From assembly GCA_965216365.1 (NCBI GenBank), contig CBDCFT010000003.1, positions 1 through 64,000 of the forward strand: a stretch of DNA of 64,000 nt, written 5' to 3'. Below, in pieces: positions 26,823-34,730 of the stretch. How positions within the stretch are numbered: the stretch's first letter is position 1; the number at the start of each line of letters is the position of its first letter. The notes under the pieces were generated by a model. It was not told where the DNA came from. It searched no databases and saw only the letters and a list, made by a program, of their open reading frames with translations. Both the position numbers and the translations under genes were made by a program. This DNA is from CBDCFT01 sp965216365. Lineage in GTDB: Bacteria; Pseudomonadota; Gammaproteobacteria; Arenicellales; CBDCFT01.

Positions 26823-27419
26823 ATGAAGTTACCCAACTCGAATCCGGATATTCAGCGGTCGTACGACAAATCTGGGATCAGTTATTTACTGACTCCTGCC
26901 GCGCAAGCCCGTTACATTCTCGCGGCCCACTACGTTCGATATTGCGACCACATTGTTGAAATCGGAGGGCGATATACACCGATAACCCAATATTTAACCG
27001 GGACGCCTAAAAGCATTCTGGTGCTGGACCCGAAAATGCCCGCCTTCAGTTCGGATTCCTTTCTAGGACGATCCTGTGATATTCGGCATGTAAAAGCGAA
27101 GTTTCAGGACTGGGAATTTGAACTAACCGATAAAAACTACGCACTGGTTATTTTGGGTTGCTCAATTAAACACTTCAGCGCGGATGGCGTTGAGCGCGAG
27201 AGTGAATGGCGAAAACTTATCCATTTGATCGATAGCGCGGCGATCACTGTGCTGGAATACGCTACTGACTGGCGTAGAGGAGCGGACAACTTCACGGCCA
27301 TGCGCGACCGAATAAAAGCTCAAAAAGTGTTGCAAATTGATATGGATATTAGTTCCAATAGTGACATGGATACTCCGTACACGTTGCGCCGCTTTCTGGT
27401 TTTTGAATCGACGGCGTGA
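26823..27419 (+). CDS. Hypothetical protein, degenerate methyltransferase-like
   Basis: 198 residues. The region CDHIVEIGGRYTPITQYL looks like a Rossmann SAM loop (E-I-G-G instead of D-x-G-x-G), KSILVLDPKMPAF could be the second strand with acidic ribose ligand, and YALVILGCSIKHF the fourth strand, so a class I methyltransferase fold is possible. Key glycines differ, so activity is doubtful. No signal peptide or membrane span. It lies 27 bases after hspQ on the same strand and before an orphan binding protein gene. Family not recognised. Confidence 0.6.
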   Translation: MKLPNSNPDIQRSYDKSGISYLLTPAAQARYILAAHYVRYCDHIVEIGGRYTPITQYLTGTPKSILVLDPKMPAFSSDSFLGRSCDIRHVKAKFQDWEFELTDKNYALVILGCSIKHFSADGVERESEWRKLIHLIDSAAITVLEYATDWRRGADNFTAMRDRIKAQKVLQIDMDISSNSDMDTPYTLRRFLVFESTA

Positions 27420-27447
27420 TTTTTAAAATAACTGAGCTGGTGAATTA

Positions 27448-29373
27448 GTGTTTAAATTTGTTCGGCGATTGGTCTTATTACGCGTTGCAGCGCTCGCGCT
27501 GATTATTTTAACGGGTACTATCCACGCACTCGAAACGCCACCCGAAGTTCCGTATTTGCAACAACAAGTGAACTCAGGTTCGTTGCCTCCTGTAACTGAG
27601 CGCCTGCCGGACAAACCGTTTGTCATATCGTTCGATCACCCGGATCAAACCCCGGGCGAATATGGTGGCGACTTGCGCATGTTAATGGGCAAGGCCAAGG
27701 ACATTCGTATGATGACGGTGTACGGTTATGCGCGATTGGTCGGTTTTGACCGAAATTTAGAATTCGTTCCTGATATTCTGGCCGGTTTCGATGTTGTCGA
27801 AAATCGCGAATTCACCCTGCACTTGCGTCCGGGGCATAAATGGTCTGACGGTCATCCTTTTACCGCGGAAGATTTTCGTTACTACTGGGAAGATGTTGCG
27901 AACAACGAAGAGTTGTCGCCTTTTGGTCCTGCAAAAGCTTTACGTGTCGATAATGAATTGCCGCACTTTGAAATAATCGACGAACACACAGTTCGTTATA
28001 CCTGGCGCCAGCCCAACCCTTATTTTCTGTCCGCGTTGGCCGGACCACGCCCTTTGTACATTTACACTCCGGCGCATTACTTAAAACAGTTTCATCAGCG
28101 CTACGTAGATGCGGAAAAATTAAACGCCTTGGTCGAGGAGGTGGGTACGCGTAATTGGGTGGGTTTGCATCTGCGACGAAGCAAGCAATACAAACAAGAC
28201 AACCCGGAACTGCCTTCTCTCCAACCCTGGGTCAATACCGTTGCGCCACCGTCGGACAGGTTCGTCTTCGTGCGCAACCCATACTATCATCGTGTGGATA
28301 ACAAAGGCAGACAGCTGCCCTATATCGATCGCGTTGTAATGAATATTGTCAGCGGCGATCTGATTCCGGCGAAAACCGGTGCCGGTGAGTCGGACCTACA
28401 AGGCCGGTATCTTCGTTTGGATAATTACACGTTTTTAAAAGCAGGAGAAAAGCAAAACGACTTTACCGTGCATTTGTGGAAAAAAGCGACCGGTGCGCAA
28501 ATCGCCTTGTTTCCGAATTTTAACAGCGCCGACCCAGTTTGGCGCGAACTGGTTCGGGACGTGCGTTTTCGTCGCGCCATGTCATTGGCCATCAATCGAC
28601 ATGAAATAAACCAGGTGATTTACTACGGCTTGGTTTTGGAAAGCAATAACACGTTGTTGCCGGAGAGTCCTTTGTCCGAATCGGAGTACCAGACCAAGTG
28701 GGCGATCTACGATCCTGATGCGGCGAATCGCTATTTGGACGAGCTGGGGTTAACCGCGCGCGATAATCGCGGCGTGCGGCTACGTCCGGACGGTAAACCT
28801 TTGGAAGTGATTGTGCATACCGCTGGCGAAAGTACCGAAGAGACGGACGTGCTCGAACTCATTCATGATAGTTGGCTGGATGTCGGCATAAAGCTGTATA
28901 CCAAACCGTCACAACGTGAAGTGTTTCGTAACCGCGTGTTCTCCGGCGAAGCCATGATGTCGGTCTGGTCCGGTGTGGATAACGGCATTGCCAATGCCGA
29001 TATGAGTCCACATGAATTCGTACCGACCGCGCAAAATCAATTGCAATGGCCCAAGTGGGGACAGTTTTACGAGACCGGCGGCAGCGCTGGCGAGGCACCG
29101 GACATGGCGAGCGTAACCCGGTTAGGCGAATTGAATAACCTCTGGCGTACCTCAGTGTCCCACGACCAGCGCATCAAAGCATGGCAGGAAATTCTTGCTA
29201 TTCACAGCGATGAGATATTCAATATCGGCGTTATCTGCGGTGCAAAACAACCGATTGTCGTGAACAACGATTTGCGTAATGTTCCTGCAGATGGCATCTA
29301 TTCCTGGGAACCGAGTTCCTACTTTGGGATTTACCGGCCCGATATGTTCTGGTTTATCGCGGATCGGCGGTAG
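27448..29373 (+). CDS. Extracellular solute-binding protein, family 5 (peptide type)
   Basis: A signal peptide (residues 1-27, basic then hydrophobic) precedes a 610-residue SBP_bac_5 domain: YARLVGFDRNLEFVPDILAGFDV, FTLHLRPGHKWSDGHPFTAEDFRYYW and FRRAMSLAINRHEINQVIYYGL are the hallmark segments of OppA/DppA-like proteins. It lacks a lipobox Cys, so it should be a soluble periplasmic protein. Starts at GTG 27448. No permease or ATPase gene is adjacent, so it is an orphan that must work with a transporter elsewhere. Ligand unknown. Confidence 0.85.
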   Translation: MFKFVRRLVLLRVAALALIILTGTIHALETPPEVPYLQQQVNSGSLPPVTERLPDKPFVISFDHPDQTPGEYGGDLRMLMGKAKDIRMMTVYGYARLVGFDRNLEFVPDILAGFDVVENREFTLHLRPGHKWSDGHPFTAEDFRYYWEDVANNEELSPFGPAKALRVDNELPHFEIIDEHTVRYTWRQPNPYFLSALAGPRPLYIYTPAHYLKQFHQRYVDAEKLNALVEEVGTRNWVGLHLRRSKQYKQDNPELPSLQPWVNTVAPPSDRFVFVRNPYYHRVDNKGRQLPYIDRVVMNIVSGDLIPAKTGAGESDLQGRYLRLDNYTFLKAGEKQNDFTVHLWKKATGAQIALFPNFNSADPVWRELVRDVRFRRAMSLAINRHEINQVIYYGLVLESNNTLLPESPLSESEYQTKWAIYDPDAANRYLDELGLTARDNRGVRLRPDGKPLEVIVHTAGESTEETDVLELIHDSWLDVGIKLYTKPSQREVFRNRVFSGEAMMSVWSGVDNGIANADMSPHEFVPTAQNQLQWPKWGQFYETGGSAGEAPDMASVTRLGELNNLWRTSVSHDQRIKAWQEILAIHSDEIFNIGVICGAKQPIVVNNDLRNVPADGIYSWEPSSYFGIYRPDMFWFIADRR

Positions 29374-29407
29374 AAATCGGGTGAAATTGCGCGATAAGTT
29401 TTCGTAG

Positions 29408-29425
29408 GGTGGAACGCGTTCCACC
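29408..29425. repeat. Perfect 18-bp palindrome flanking the toxin-antitoxin pair
   Basis: GGTGGAACGCGTTCCACC is a perfect inverted repeat in the gap between the binding-protein gene and the antitoxin. Its core GGAACGCGTTCC recurs with one change (GGAACACGTTCC) at 30141-30152 on the other side of the pair. It may be a REP-like unit or an insertion scar. Confidence 0.5.
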
Positions 29426-29438
29426 GAACGGACTAACA

Positions 29439-29759
29439 TTATTCAGAATGGGCAGAAATAACTTTCGCAACGTCTTTTTTAGAAGCACCGAGAGCGAGGA
29501 GGGATTTCATCAGTAAGTCTATCGAGACAGTTGGATCTCCAGCTTCCATCTTGGCTACTCTGGATTGACTAGAGTCAATTTTTTGTGCGAAGGCCAATTG
29601 ACTCAGTCTTTTCTTAATTCTTCTTTCTTTTAAAGAATGGCCTAGTGCCAGTTTCATCTCAATATATGCAGATTCCGCAGGAGAAAGACTTAGAAAGTCA
29701 CCAACATTCCCAACTTTCCACCCTGTTCTCTCAAGTTTCTTTCGTTTATTTGCTTTCAT
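29439..29759 (-). CDS. higA: HigA-type antitoxin, XRE family
   Basis: 106 residues with a helix-turn-helix of the XRE type in the middle: SLKERRIKKRLSQLAFAQKIDSSQSRVAKMEAGDPTVS. The N-terminal part is basic, the C-terminal part (LLALGASKKDVAKVI) is helical. It follows and overlaps the toxin gene by 14 bases, the toxin-first order of HigBA systems. It is expected to bind the toxin and repress the shared promoter. Family-level call; symbol by analogy. Confidence 0.82.
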   Translation of the reverse strand: MKANKRKKLERTGWKVGNVGDFLSLSPAESAYIEMKLALGHSLKERRIKKRLSQLAFAQKIDSSQSRVAKMEAGDPTVSIDLLMKSLLALGASKKDVAKVISAHSE

Positions 29760-30084
29760 GGTAATAAATCTTTATTCGGTCTTTGCATGTGTCAATTACT
29801 CTCTTTGGAGTCTTGTTTGTTTTCTTCTCGAAAACCTCGAGAATAATTATTGCATCCGGGTCAATTCGATAGATTATTCGCCAGATCGAATTTTCATCGT
29901 TGATCCGCAACTCATGGCATCGGTTACCGATGCCGGGCATAGGTCTTGAATGAGGCATTGTCAAAGTTTCGCCTTTTTGAAGCCGACGGATTAAATAACC
30001 GGCTTCCAGTCGAGCGCCATCGGAGAAGGGAGGTGATTTGACTTCTCCATACAGCCAGACCAACGGTTTATCCGAAGGACTCAT
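29746..30084 (-). CDS. higB: HigB-type toxin, RelE/ParE superfamily (Gp49-like)
   Basis: 112 residues: LVWLYGEVKSPPFSDGARLEAGYLIRRLQKGE, then MPGIGNRCHELRINDENSIWRIIYRIDPDAIIILEVFEKKTNKTP, the conserved core of phage-derived Gp49-like HigB toxins, which act as ribosome-dependent mRNA interferases. The basic and aromatic residues (R in RINDE, W-R, Y-R, K-K) fit that fold. ATG at 30084 lacks a Shine-Dalgarno site and the predicted transcript starts at or next to it. Followed by the antitoxin gene. Confidence 0.83.
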   Translation of the reverse strand: MSPSDKPLVWLYGEVKSPPFSDGARLEAGYLIRRLQKGETLTMPHSRPMPGIGNRCHELRINDENSIWRIIYRIDPDAIIILEVFEKKTNKTPKRVIDTCKDRIKIYYHESK

Positions 30085-30120
30085 AGTTTTAATTATATGT
30101 CATATATGACATATTTTCAA
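30085..30120 (-). promoter_or_regulatory. higBA promoter with operator palindrome in the spacer
   Basis: On the minus strand TTGAAA (30120-30115) and TATAAT (30097-30092) are 17 bases apart, a near-consensus sigma-70 promoter. The 20-bp perfect palindrome at 30095-30114 fills the spacer and overlaps the -10 box, the expected place for an autorepressor. Transcription would begin at about 30085, one base before the toxin ATG. Confidence 0.8.
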
Positions 30121-30389
30121 GTTCTTACAGCCCGCCAAACGGAACACGTTCCGCAAAGAGGGTCGGTGAAACTTATTCTACGATCCAGCAAAATGTCAAA
30201 GATAATCACTCCCGCGACAAGTGGCACGGGGATATACCGTTAACGGAGCTAAGGATGCAAGGCGCAAGTCCAGTCAAGAACACCGCGCTAGAAGGGCGCG
30301 TCTGACAAGCTTTTACAATGTTATCAACAAGTCGTCAGCTTTGGTCGATTTATTTTGAACAGTAATGAGTGATGTCGGACACGGGATAG
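30121..30389. other. Non-coding stretch with a second palindrome
   Basis: No gene is seen between the higBA promoter and the end of the sulfotransferase gene. CGGAACACGTTCCG at 30140-30153 is an inverted repeat with a two-base centre and shares its core with the palindrome at 29408-29425. The same 14-mer recurs inside the ribbon-helix-helix gene at 38741-38754. The rest shows no signal I can name. Confidence 0.4.
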
Positions 30390-31172
30390 TTAATTTCGTC
30401 CTAACAATTCGACGATATACTGTGACGAGAAAGTAACATCAATTTTCGGACTATCGCTAATGTTCCAGGAATCCCAGTCGTCAGGAAATTTTGCTGTGCA
30501 CCGCAGTCGGGATGTTAGTTGATCGACATCTTCCGAAGTGAACCAGTTTCGCCAGTCACCCGCGCCTTTGGTGCGTACGACGCGGTTTCGTGGTGGTGGG
30601 ATATCCACGGCAGTATTGATTGGAACACCTAATAGTTTTTCCAGATTCGATGTTTCACCGGCAACAAAATTTTCATAGCGAACCACGATGGGACTCTTTT
30701 TAAAACTATCCCACACCGACTGTGCTTTTTTCTGATCAGTAACCGTGCTTTCGATTACATCGACTCCGTCAAATTGTTTGCCGGCTTCAACAAGTTCGCA
30801 AAAACTGATTGACAACGGGTCGGTTTCCTTCTTGCGCAACAAATCCAGCATGATTTTGAGTTGTTCGGGATTTTTGCTTAGTGGTCGATGCCGAAAATTA
30901 TAAAGAAAGCGGCTGATGACGACATCGCGCGGGTCGCGTTCAATCCAGATGACGTATTTGAATTGCTTCAGTAATTTATATTCGTGTTCCTTAATCGTGC
31001 CGATAAGTTTCTTGACGACAATGTCTCGGGTAAATCTGCCGACGGTTTTAAGGTCGGGTGGTTCGAAAATTACAGTATGTTCGCGCCCGGTAGCTCGATT
31101 CAGCGCGTCGTGAATGGCATAGAGCAGGGCAGTGGTGCCGCTCTTGCCCTGACCAAGAATTAATACTCGCAT
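30390..31172 (-). CDS. Sulfotransferase family protein
   Basis: MRVLILGQGKSGTTALLYAI is a PAPS-binding loop of the sulfotransferase fold, and YVIWIERDPRDVVISRFLYNFRH contains the conserved 3'-phosphate Arg and Ser/Arg motif. 260 residues, cytoplasmic. Distinct from the sulfotransferase of the glycan cluster. It lies 22 bases downstream of the Tas-like reductase on the same strand, so probably the same transcript. Acceptor unknown; could also be a general P-loop protein of this superfamily. Confidence 0.78.
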   Translation of the reverse strand: MRVLILGQGKSGTTALLYAIHDALNRATGREHTVIFEPPDLKTVGRFTRDIVVKKLIGTIKEHEYKLLKQFKYVIWIERDPRDVVISRFLYNFRHRPLSKNPEQLKIMLDLLRKKETDPLSISFCELVEAGKQFDGVDVIESTVTDQKKAQSVWDSFKKSPIVVRYENFVAGETSNLEKLLGVPINTAVDIPPPRNRVVRTKGAGDWRNWFTSEDVDQLTSRLRCTAKFPDDWDSWNISDSPKIDVTFSSQYIVELLGRN

Positions 31173-31194
31173 AGTAAAGAGTCTTCGCGAAATG

Positions 31195-32229
31195 TTAAGG
31201 ACAGGGATTTGGGTTTGCGGTGTGTATTTTTTCTATTTCTTCCAATTTCGTGTCGTCGAGACTTAACTCCATGCTTTTCAAATTGACTTCGAGTTGCTCC
31301 AGGTTGGTTGCACCGATGATGTTGCTGGTCACGAAAGGTCTGCTGTTGACGTATGCCAGCGCCATTTGTGCGGGATTGAGTCCGTACTGTTTTGCTAACT
31401 CAACATAAGCTTTCGTCGCCTGTTGCCCGCGATCGGTCAAGTAACGCTTAAATTCCTTGAATCGGGTCAGACGCGCTTTGTCCGGCCATTGACCGTCGAG
31501 ATATTTACCGGTGAGTGTGCCAAAACCCAAAGGCGAGTAAGCCAGTAGTCCGACTGATTCGCGATGTGCTATTTCTGCCAGTCCTACTTCAAAGGTTCGA
31601 TTTAGCAGGTTGTACGGGTTTTGAATACTGACAATGCGCTGACCTTCCAACCTCGCTAGATTCAAGTATTGCATCACGCCCCAAGGCGTTTCGTTGGATA
31701 CACCGATGGTTTTTACTTTTCCAGCATCCATACATTCAATCAAAGCATCAAATGTTTCCTGTATCGCAATTGATTCATCGTTTTCATCATGCACGTAACC
31801 CAGTTTGCTGAAATAGTTAGCCTTGCGCGACGGCCAATGCACTTGGTACAGGTCGATATAGTCTGTTTGCAGGCGTTGCAGGCTGCCGTCAATTGCCTGC
31901 ATGATGTTCGCACGATCCAGTTTCGATTTGCCACCACGAATATGTTTCATTGGCGATGGCCCGGCTACTTTTGTGGCAATGACAACGTCATCGCGTTTAT
32001 TCCGTTTCTTTAACCAGGTGCCGATAATGCGTTCGGTTGCACCGTAAGTTTCGGCGCGCGCCGGCACCGCATACATTTCTGCGGTATCGATAAAATTCAC
32101 ACCGTGATCGAATGCCATGTCCAATTGTGCGTGGCCTTCGCTTTCGCTGTTTTGTTCGCCGAAAGTCATGGTGCCAAGACAGATGACGCTGACTTCGATT
32201 TCAGTGCGGCCCAAGCGGCGGTATTCCAT
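31195..32229 (-). CDS. tas: Aldo/keto reductase, Tas-like
   Basis: 344 residues of the AKR fold: LGRTEIEVSVICLGTMTFGEQNSE, NFIDTAEMYAVPARAETYGATERIIGTWL (catalytic Asp and Tyr), VVIATKVAGPS (Lys), DYIDLYQVHWPSR (His). GVSNETPWGVMQYL, SIQNPYNLLNR and LLAYSPLGFGTLTGKYL match E. coli Tas closely along the whole length. NADPH-dependent; physiological substrate uncertain, Tas in E. coli was found as a suppressor of tyrosine auxotrophy under starvation. First gene of a two-gene unit with the sulfotransferase. Confidence 0.88.
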   Translation of the reverse strand: MEYRRLGRTEIEVSVICLGTMTFGEQNSESEGHAQLDMAFDHGVNFIDTAEMYAVPARAETYGATERIIGTWLKKRNKRDDVVIATKVAGPSPMKHIRGGKSKLDRANIMQAIDGSLQRLQTDYIDLYQVHWPSRKANYFSKLGYVHDENDESIAIQETFDALIECMDAGKVKTIGVSNETPWGVMQYLNLARLEGQRIVSIQNPYNLLNRTFEVGLAEIAHRESVGLLAYSPLGFGTLTGKYLDGQWPDKARLTRFKEFKRYLTDRGQQATKAYVELAKQYGLNPAQMALAYVNSRPFVTSNIIGATNLEQLEVNLKSMELSLDDTKLEEIEKIHTANPNPCP

Positions 32230-32293
32230 GAATGTTCCTCAAATGAGTTATGCTTTAAGTTTATTCTATCCGTTTTAAGTATTTTAAAGTTTA

Positions 32294-32890
32294 ATGAAAC
32301 AATATTCGCCTGCTTGCGAGCGTAACCAGGAACCGATTCTTACCGTCCTGCGCGACATATTGCCTGAGCAAGGACTGGTGCTCGAAATTGGCAGTGGCAC
32401 GGGTCAACACGCCGCTTTTTTTGCCAGTCAATTTCCTAAACCTGACCTGGCAACCAACGGATTTGCCTGAAAATTTGGACAGCATACGCGCTTGGCGTGA
32501 TGAATCCGAACTGTTGAAAATCAGTAACGAGCCACTTGGTTCTTGATTTGCTGTCCGGATAAGTGGCCGGTCACCCAGGCCGATGTGGTGATTTGTATAA
32601 ACGCTATTCATATTGTTTCGTGGCAAGCGGTCGAAAATTTGTTTGCTGGTGTTGGACGAGTTCTTGATGATGGCGGATTATTCTACGTCTATGGACCTTA
32701 TCGATATGCGGATCGTCCGTTGGAGTCCAGCAACGAGCAATTTGACCGGTGGTTGAAAGCGCGTGATTCTGCGAGTGGCGTACGGGATTTTGAAGCTGTT
32801 AATGAGTTGGCGGGTAACGCTGTGCTAATGCTGGAAGGCGATGTGGCAATGCCGGCAAATAATCGTTCTATTTGGTGGAGAAAAGGTTAA
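32294..32890 (+). pseudogene. DUF938 methyltransferase, frameshifted
   Basis: The start MKQYSPACERNQEPILTVLR and LVLEIGSGTGQHAAFFA are the DUF938 N-terminus and SAM loop. Near 32440 the reading moves to another frame (TWQPTDLPENLDSIRAW), and near 32530-32560 to the first again, where QADVVICINAIHIVSWQAVE, GVGRVLDDGGLFYVYGPYRY and VAMPANNRSIWW complete the family pattern. At least two indels are needed, so no full protein is made. Sequencing error at several places is less likely than decay. The stop abuts the convergent pyrD stop. Confidence 0.85.
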
Positions 32891-33981
32891 CTGTGGATTG
32901 AACGAACTAACTCATTGAATTCGTGTAGTTGGTGTTTGTGTGTTTTGTAGGCGAAGCGTTCAGCGATTTCAGCGATCAGCGCCGGGCCACGGTAAATCAA
33001 ACCTGTATAGATTTGTACTGCGCTGGCACCGGCTTCGATTTTTTTCAAAGCGTTATCAGCGTTGAGGATTCCGCCAACACCAATAATTGGGATTTGAGAA
33101 TCAAGGCGTTCACGTAGATTCTTTACCACCGTGTTAGACAGGTCACACAGCGGCGCGCCACTCAGGCCACCGCTTTGTGCTGCAACAGTCGACGACTCTA
33201 CCTGCGGTCTTTGTGTCGTCGTGTTGGTAGCGATCACGGCATCGATTCGATGGTGTTCTACGAGTTGCGCGATTTTATCGATTTGCTCTCCATCCAGGTC
33301 CGGTGCAATTTTTAACGCAACAGGTAATGGAGCTTGCAATTCGTCAGACAATTCCAGTCGCCTGGTTTGAATTTTGTCCAGCAAGTCGTCTAGTGCTTCA
33401 TCGTCTTGCAATGAACGCAGGTCTTTGGTGTTAGGAGATGAAATATTAACGGTAACGTAATCAGCATAACGATACACAGCGTCCAGACAAGTGATGTAAT
33501 CGTCCGCAGCGTTCCCCAGTGGTGTCGCTGCGTTTTTACCAATATTGATGCCGATTGGGATTTGTGTGTGTCGTCGTTTAAGATTTTGTAAAAATTTTTC
33601 CAGTCCACAGCTGTTAAATCCCATGCGGTTGATAATGGCGTCGTGACTGGCAATGCGAAACATGCGTTTTTTGGGATTGCCGGGTTGTGGTAATGGCGTT
33701 ACCGTGCCGATTTCCAGCCAGCCAAACCCCATCGCTGCAAAAGCATCTACGGAGGATGCATTTTTATCCAGCCCGGCAGCAAGTCCAATAGGATTAAGGA
33801 AATCGATACCCATGATTTTTGTCGGTATCCTGGGCACATGACAGCCCCACTGCCCCTCGATGCGGTTACACAGGTATTTTGATCGAGACGCTGCTGATAA
33901 GACGCCCATCGTCAGGTCATGGCTGGTTTCGGCATCCATCCGAAACAATGCTGATTTTAGAATTTGATATAAATCTGACAC
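32887..33981 (-). CDS. pyrD: Dihydroorotate dehydrogenase (quinone)
   Basis: 364 residues, class 2 enzyme with the N-terminal membrane-associated helices (LYQILKSALFRMDAETSHDL). Signature segments: PIGLAAGLDKNASSVDAF, RMGFNSCGLE, INIGKNAATP, YVTVNISSPNTKDLR (catalytic Ser in NISSPN), IATNTTTQRP, GGLSGAPL and IIGVGGILNADNALKKIEAGASAVQIYTGLIYRGP. It oxidises dihydroorotate with ubiquinone in pyrimidine synthesis. It lies 3 bases from the pseudouridine synthase gene stop, in one minus-strand unit. Confidence 0.96.
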   Translation of the reverse strand: MSDLYQILKSALFRMDAETSHDLTMGVLSAASRSKYLCNRIEGQWGCHVPRIPTKIMGIDFLNPIGLAAGLDKNASSVDAFAAMGFGWLEIGTVTPLPQPGNPKKRMFRIASHDAIINRMGFNSCGLEKFLQNLKRRHTQIPIGINIGKNAATPLGNAADDYITCLDAVYRYADYVTVNISSPNTKDLRSLQDDEALDDLLDKIQTRRLELSDELQAPLPVALKIAPDLDGEQIDKIAQLVEHHRIDAVIATNTTTQRPQVESSTVAAQSGGLSGAPLCDLSNTVVKNLRERLDSQIPIIGVGGILNADNALKKIEAGASAVQIYTGLIYRGPALIAEIAERFAYKTHKHQLHEFNELVRSIHS

Positions 33982-33984
33982 CAG

Positions 33985-34713
33985 CTAATTAAATCGCTCA
34001 TTGCGGCGTAGAAATCGCCATTTCCCTGCCGGTAAACTCCCAAGTCGAATATTGCCGATGCGGACACGCTGCAAAAAAATTACGTCGAGTTCGACCAGTT
34101 CACACATGCGCCGGATTTGCCGCTTGCGTCCTTCACGTAGAGTAAAGTTCAATACACCGGACTCGAGTTGTGAAATTTTGGCGGGTTTTAATTGTCGATC
34201 ATCGAGCTTCAAACCATGACTAAGCAGCGCGAGTTTTTTGTCATTAACGTGTCCATGAACGCGAACAATATACTCTTTTTCAATCCTGTTATCCGGGCCT
34301 ATCAAAGTACGCGCAATGCGGCCATCCTGGGTTAGCACCAACAACCCCTGTGAATCGATATCCAAACGCCCGGCTGGAGCCAAGCCGTTGGTGATATTTC
34401 GGATCCTGTCCGGCCTGTCTTTTGGATTGATGCAATTTTCTGCCTGAATCAAAGTTACAGCAGGTTGATAAGATTTTTCAGCCTGCCCGGAGACATAACC
34501 TATCGGCTTGTTCAGCAATACCGTAACGCGGTTGTCCTGTTGGCGTTGGGCGCGTGGGTGCAGGTCGATGACTTGATTGGGTTCGACTTTTTCACCCAAC
34601 GATACCGGTTTGCCGTCGATAGTCACCCAGCCACGTTCAATAAATGTATCTGCTTCACGGCGTGAACAGATGCCGCGCTCAGCCAACAACTTGGAAACGC
34701 GAACCAGGTTCAA
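33985..34713 (-). CDS. Pseudouridine synthase, RluB/RluE/RluF family
   Basis: Residues 1-50 are an S4 RNA-binding domain (VRVSKLLAERGICSRREADTFIERGWVTIDGK). The catalytic domain has LLNKPIGYVSGQ, AGRLDIDSQGLLVLTQDG (Asp nucleophile), EKEYIVRVHG and EGRKRQIRRMCE. The GYVSGQAE and YQPAVTLI features bring it nearest to RluF-like enzymes modifying 23S rRNA helix 35/74 regions or tRNA; exact target not decided by sequence. 242 residues, full length. Starts 17 bases downstream of purB, same strand. Confidence 0.87.
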   Translation of the reverse strand: MNLVRVSKLLAERGICSRREADTFIERGWVTIDGKPVSLGEKVEPNQVIDLHPRAQRQQDNRVTVLLNKPIGYVSGQAEKSYQPAVTLIQAENCINPKDRPDRIRNITNGLAPAGRLDIDSQGLLVLTQDGRIARTLIGPDNRIEKEYIVRVHGHVNDKKLALLSHGLKLDDRQLKPAKISQLESGVLNFTLREGRKRQIRRMCELVELDVIFLQRVRIGNIRLGSLPAGKWRFLRRNERFN

Positions 34714-34730
34714 TGAATTGCGAACAGGGT

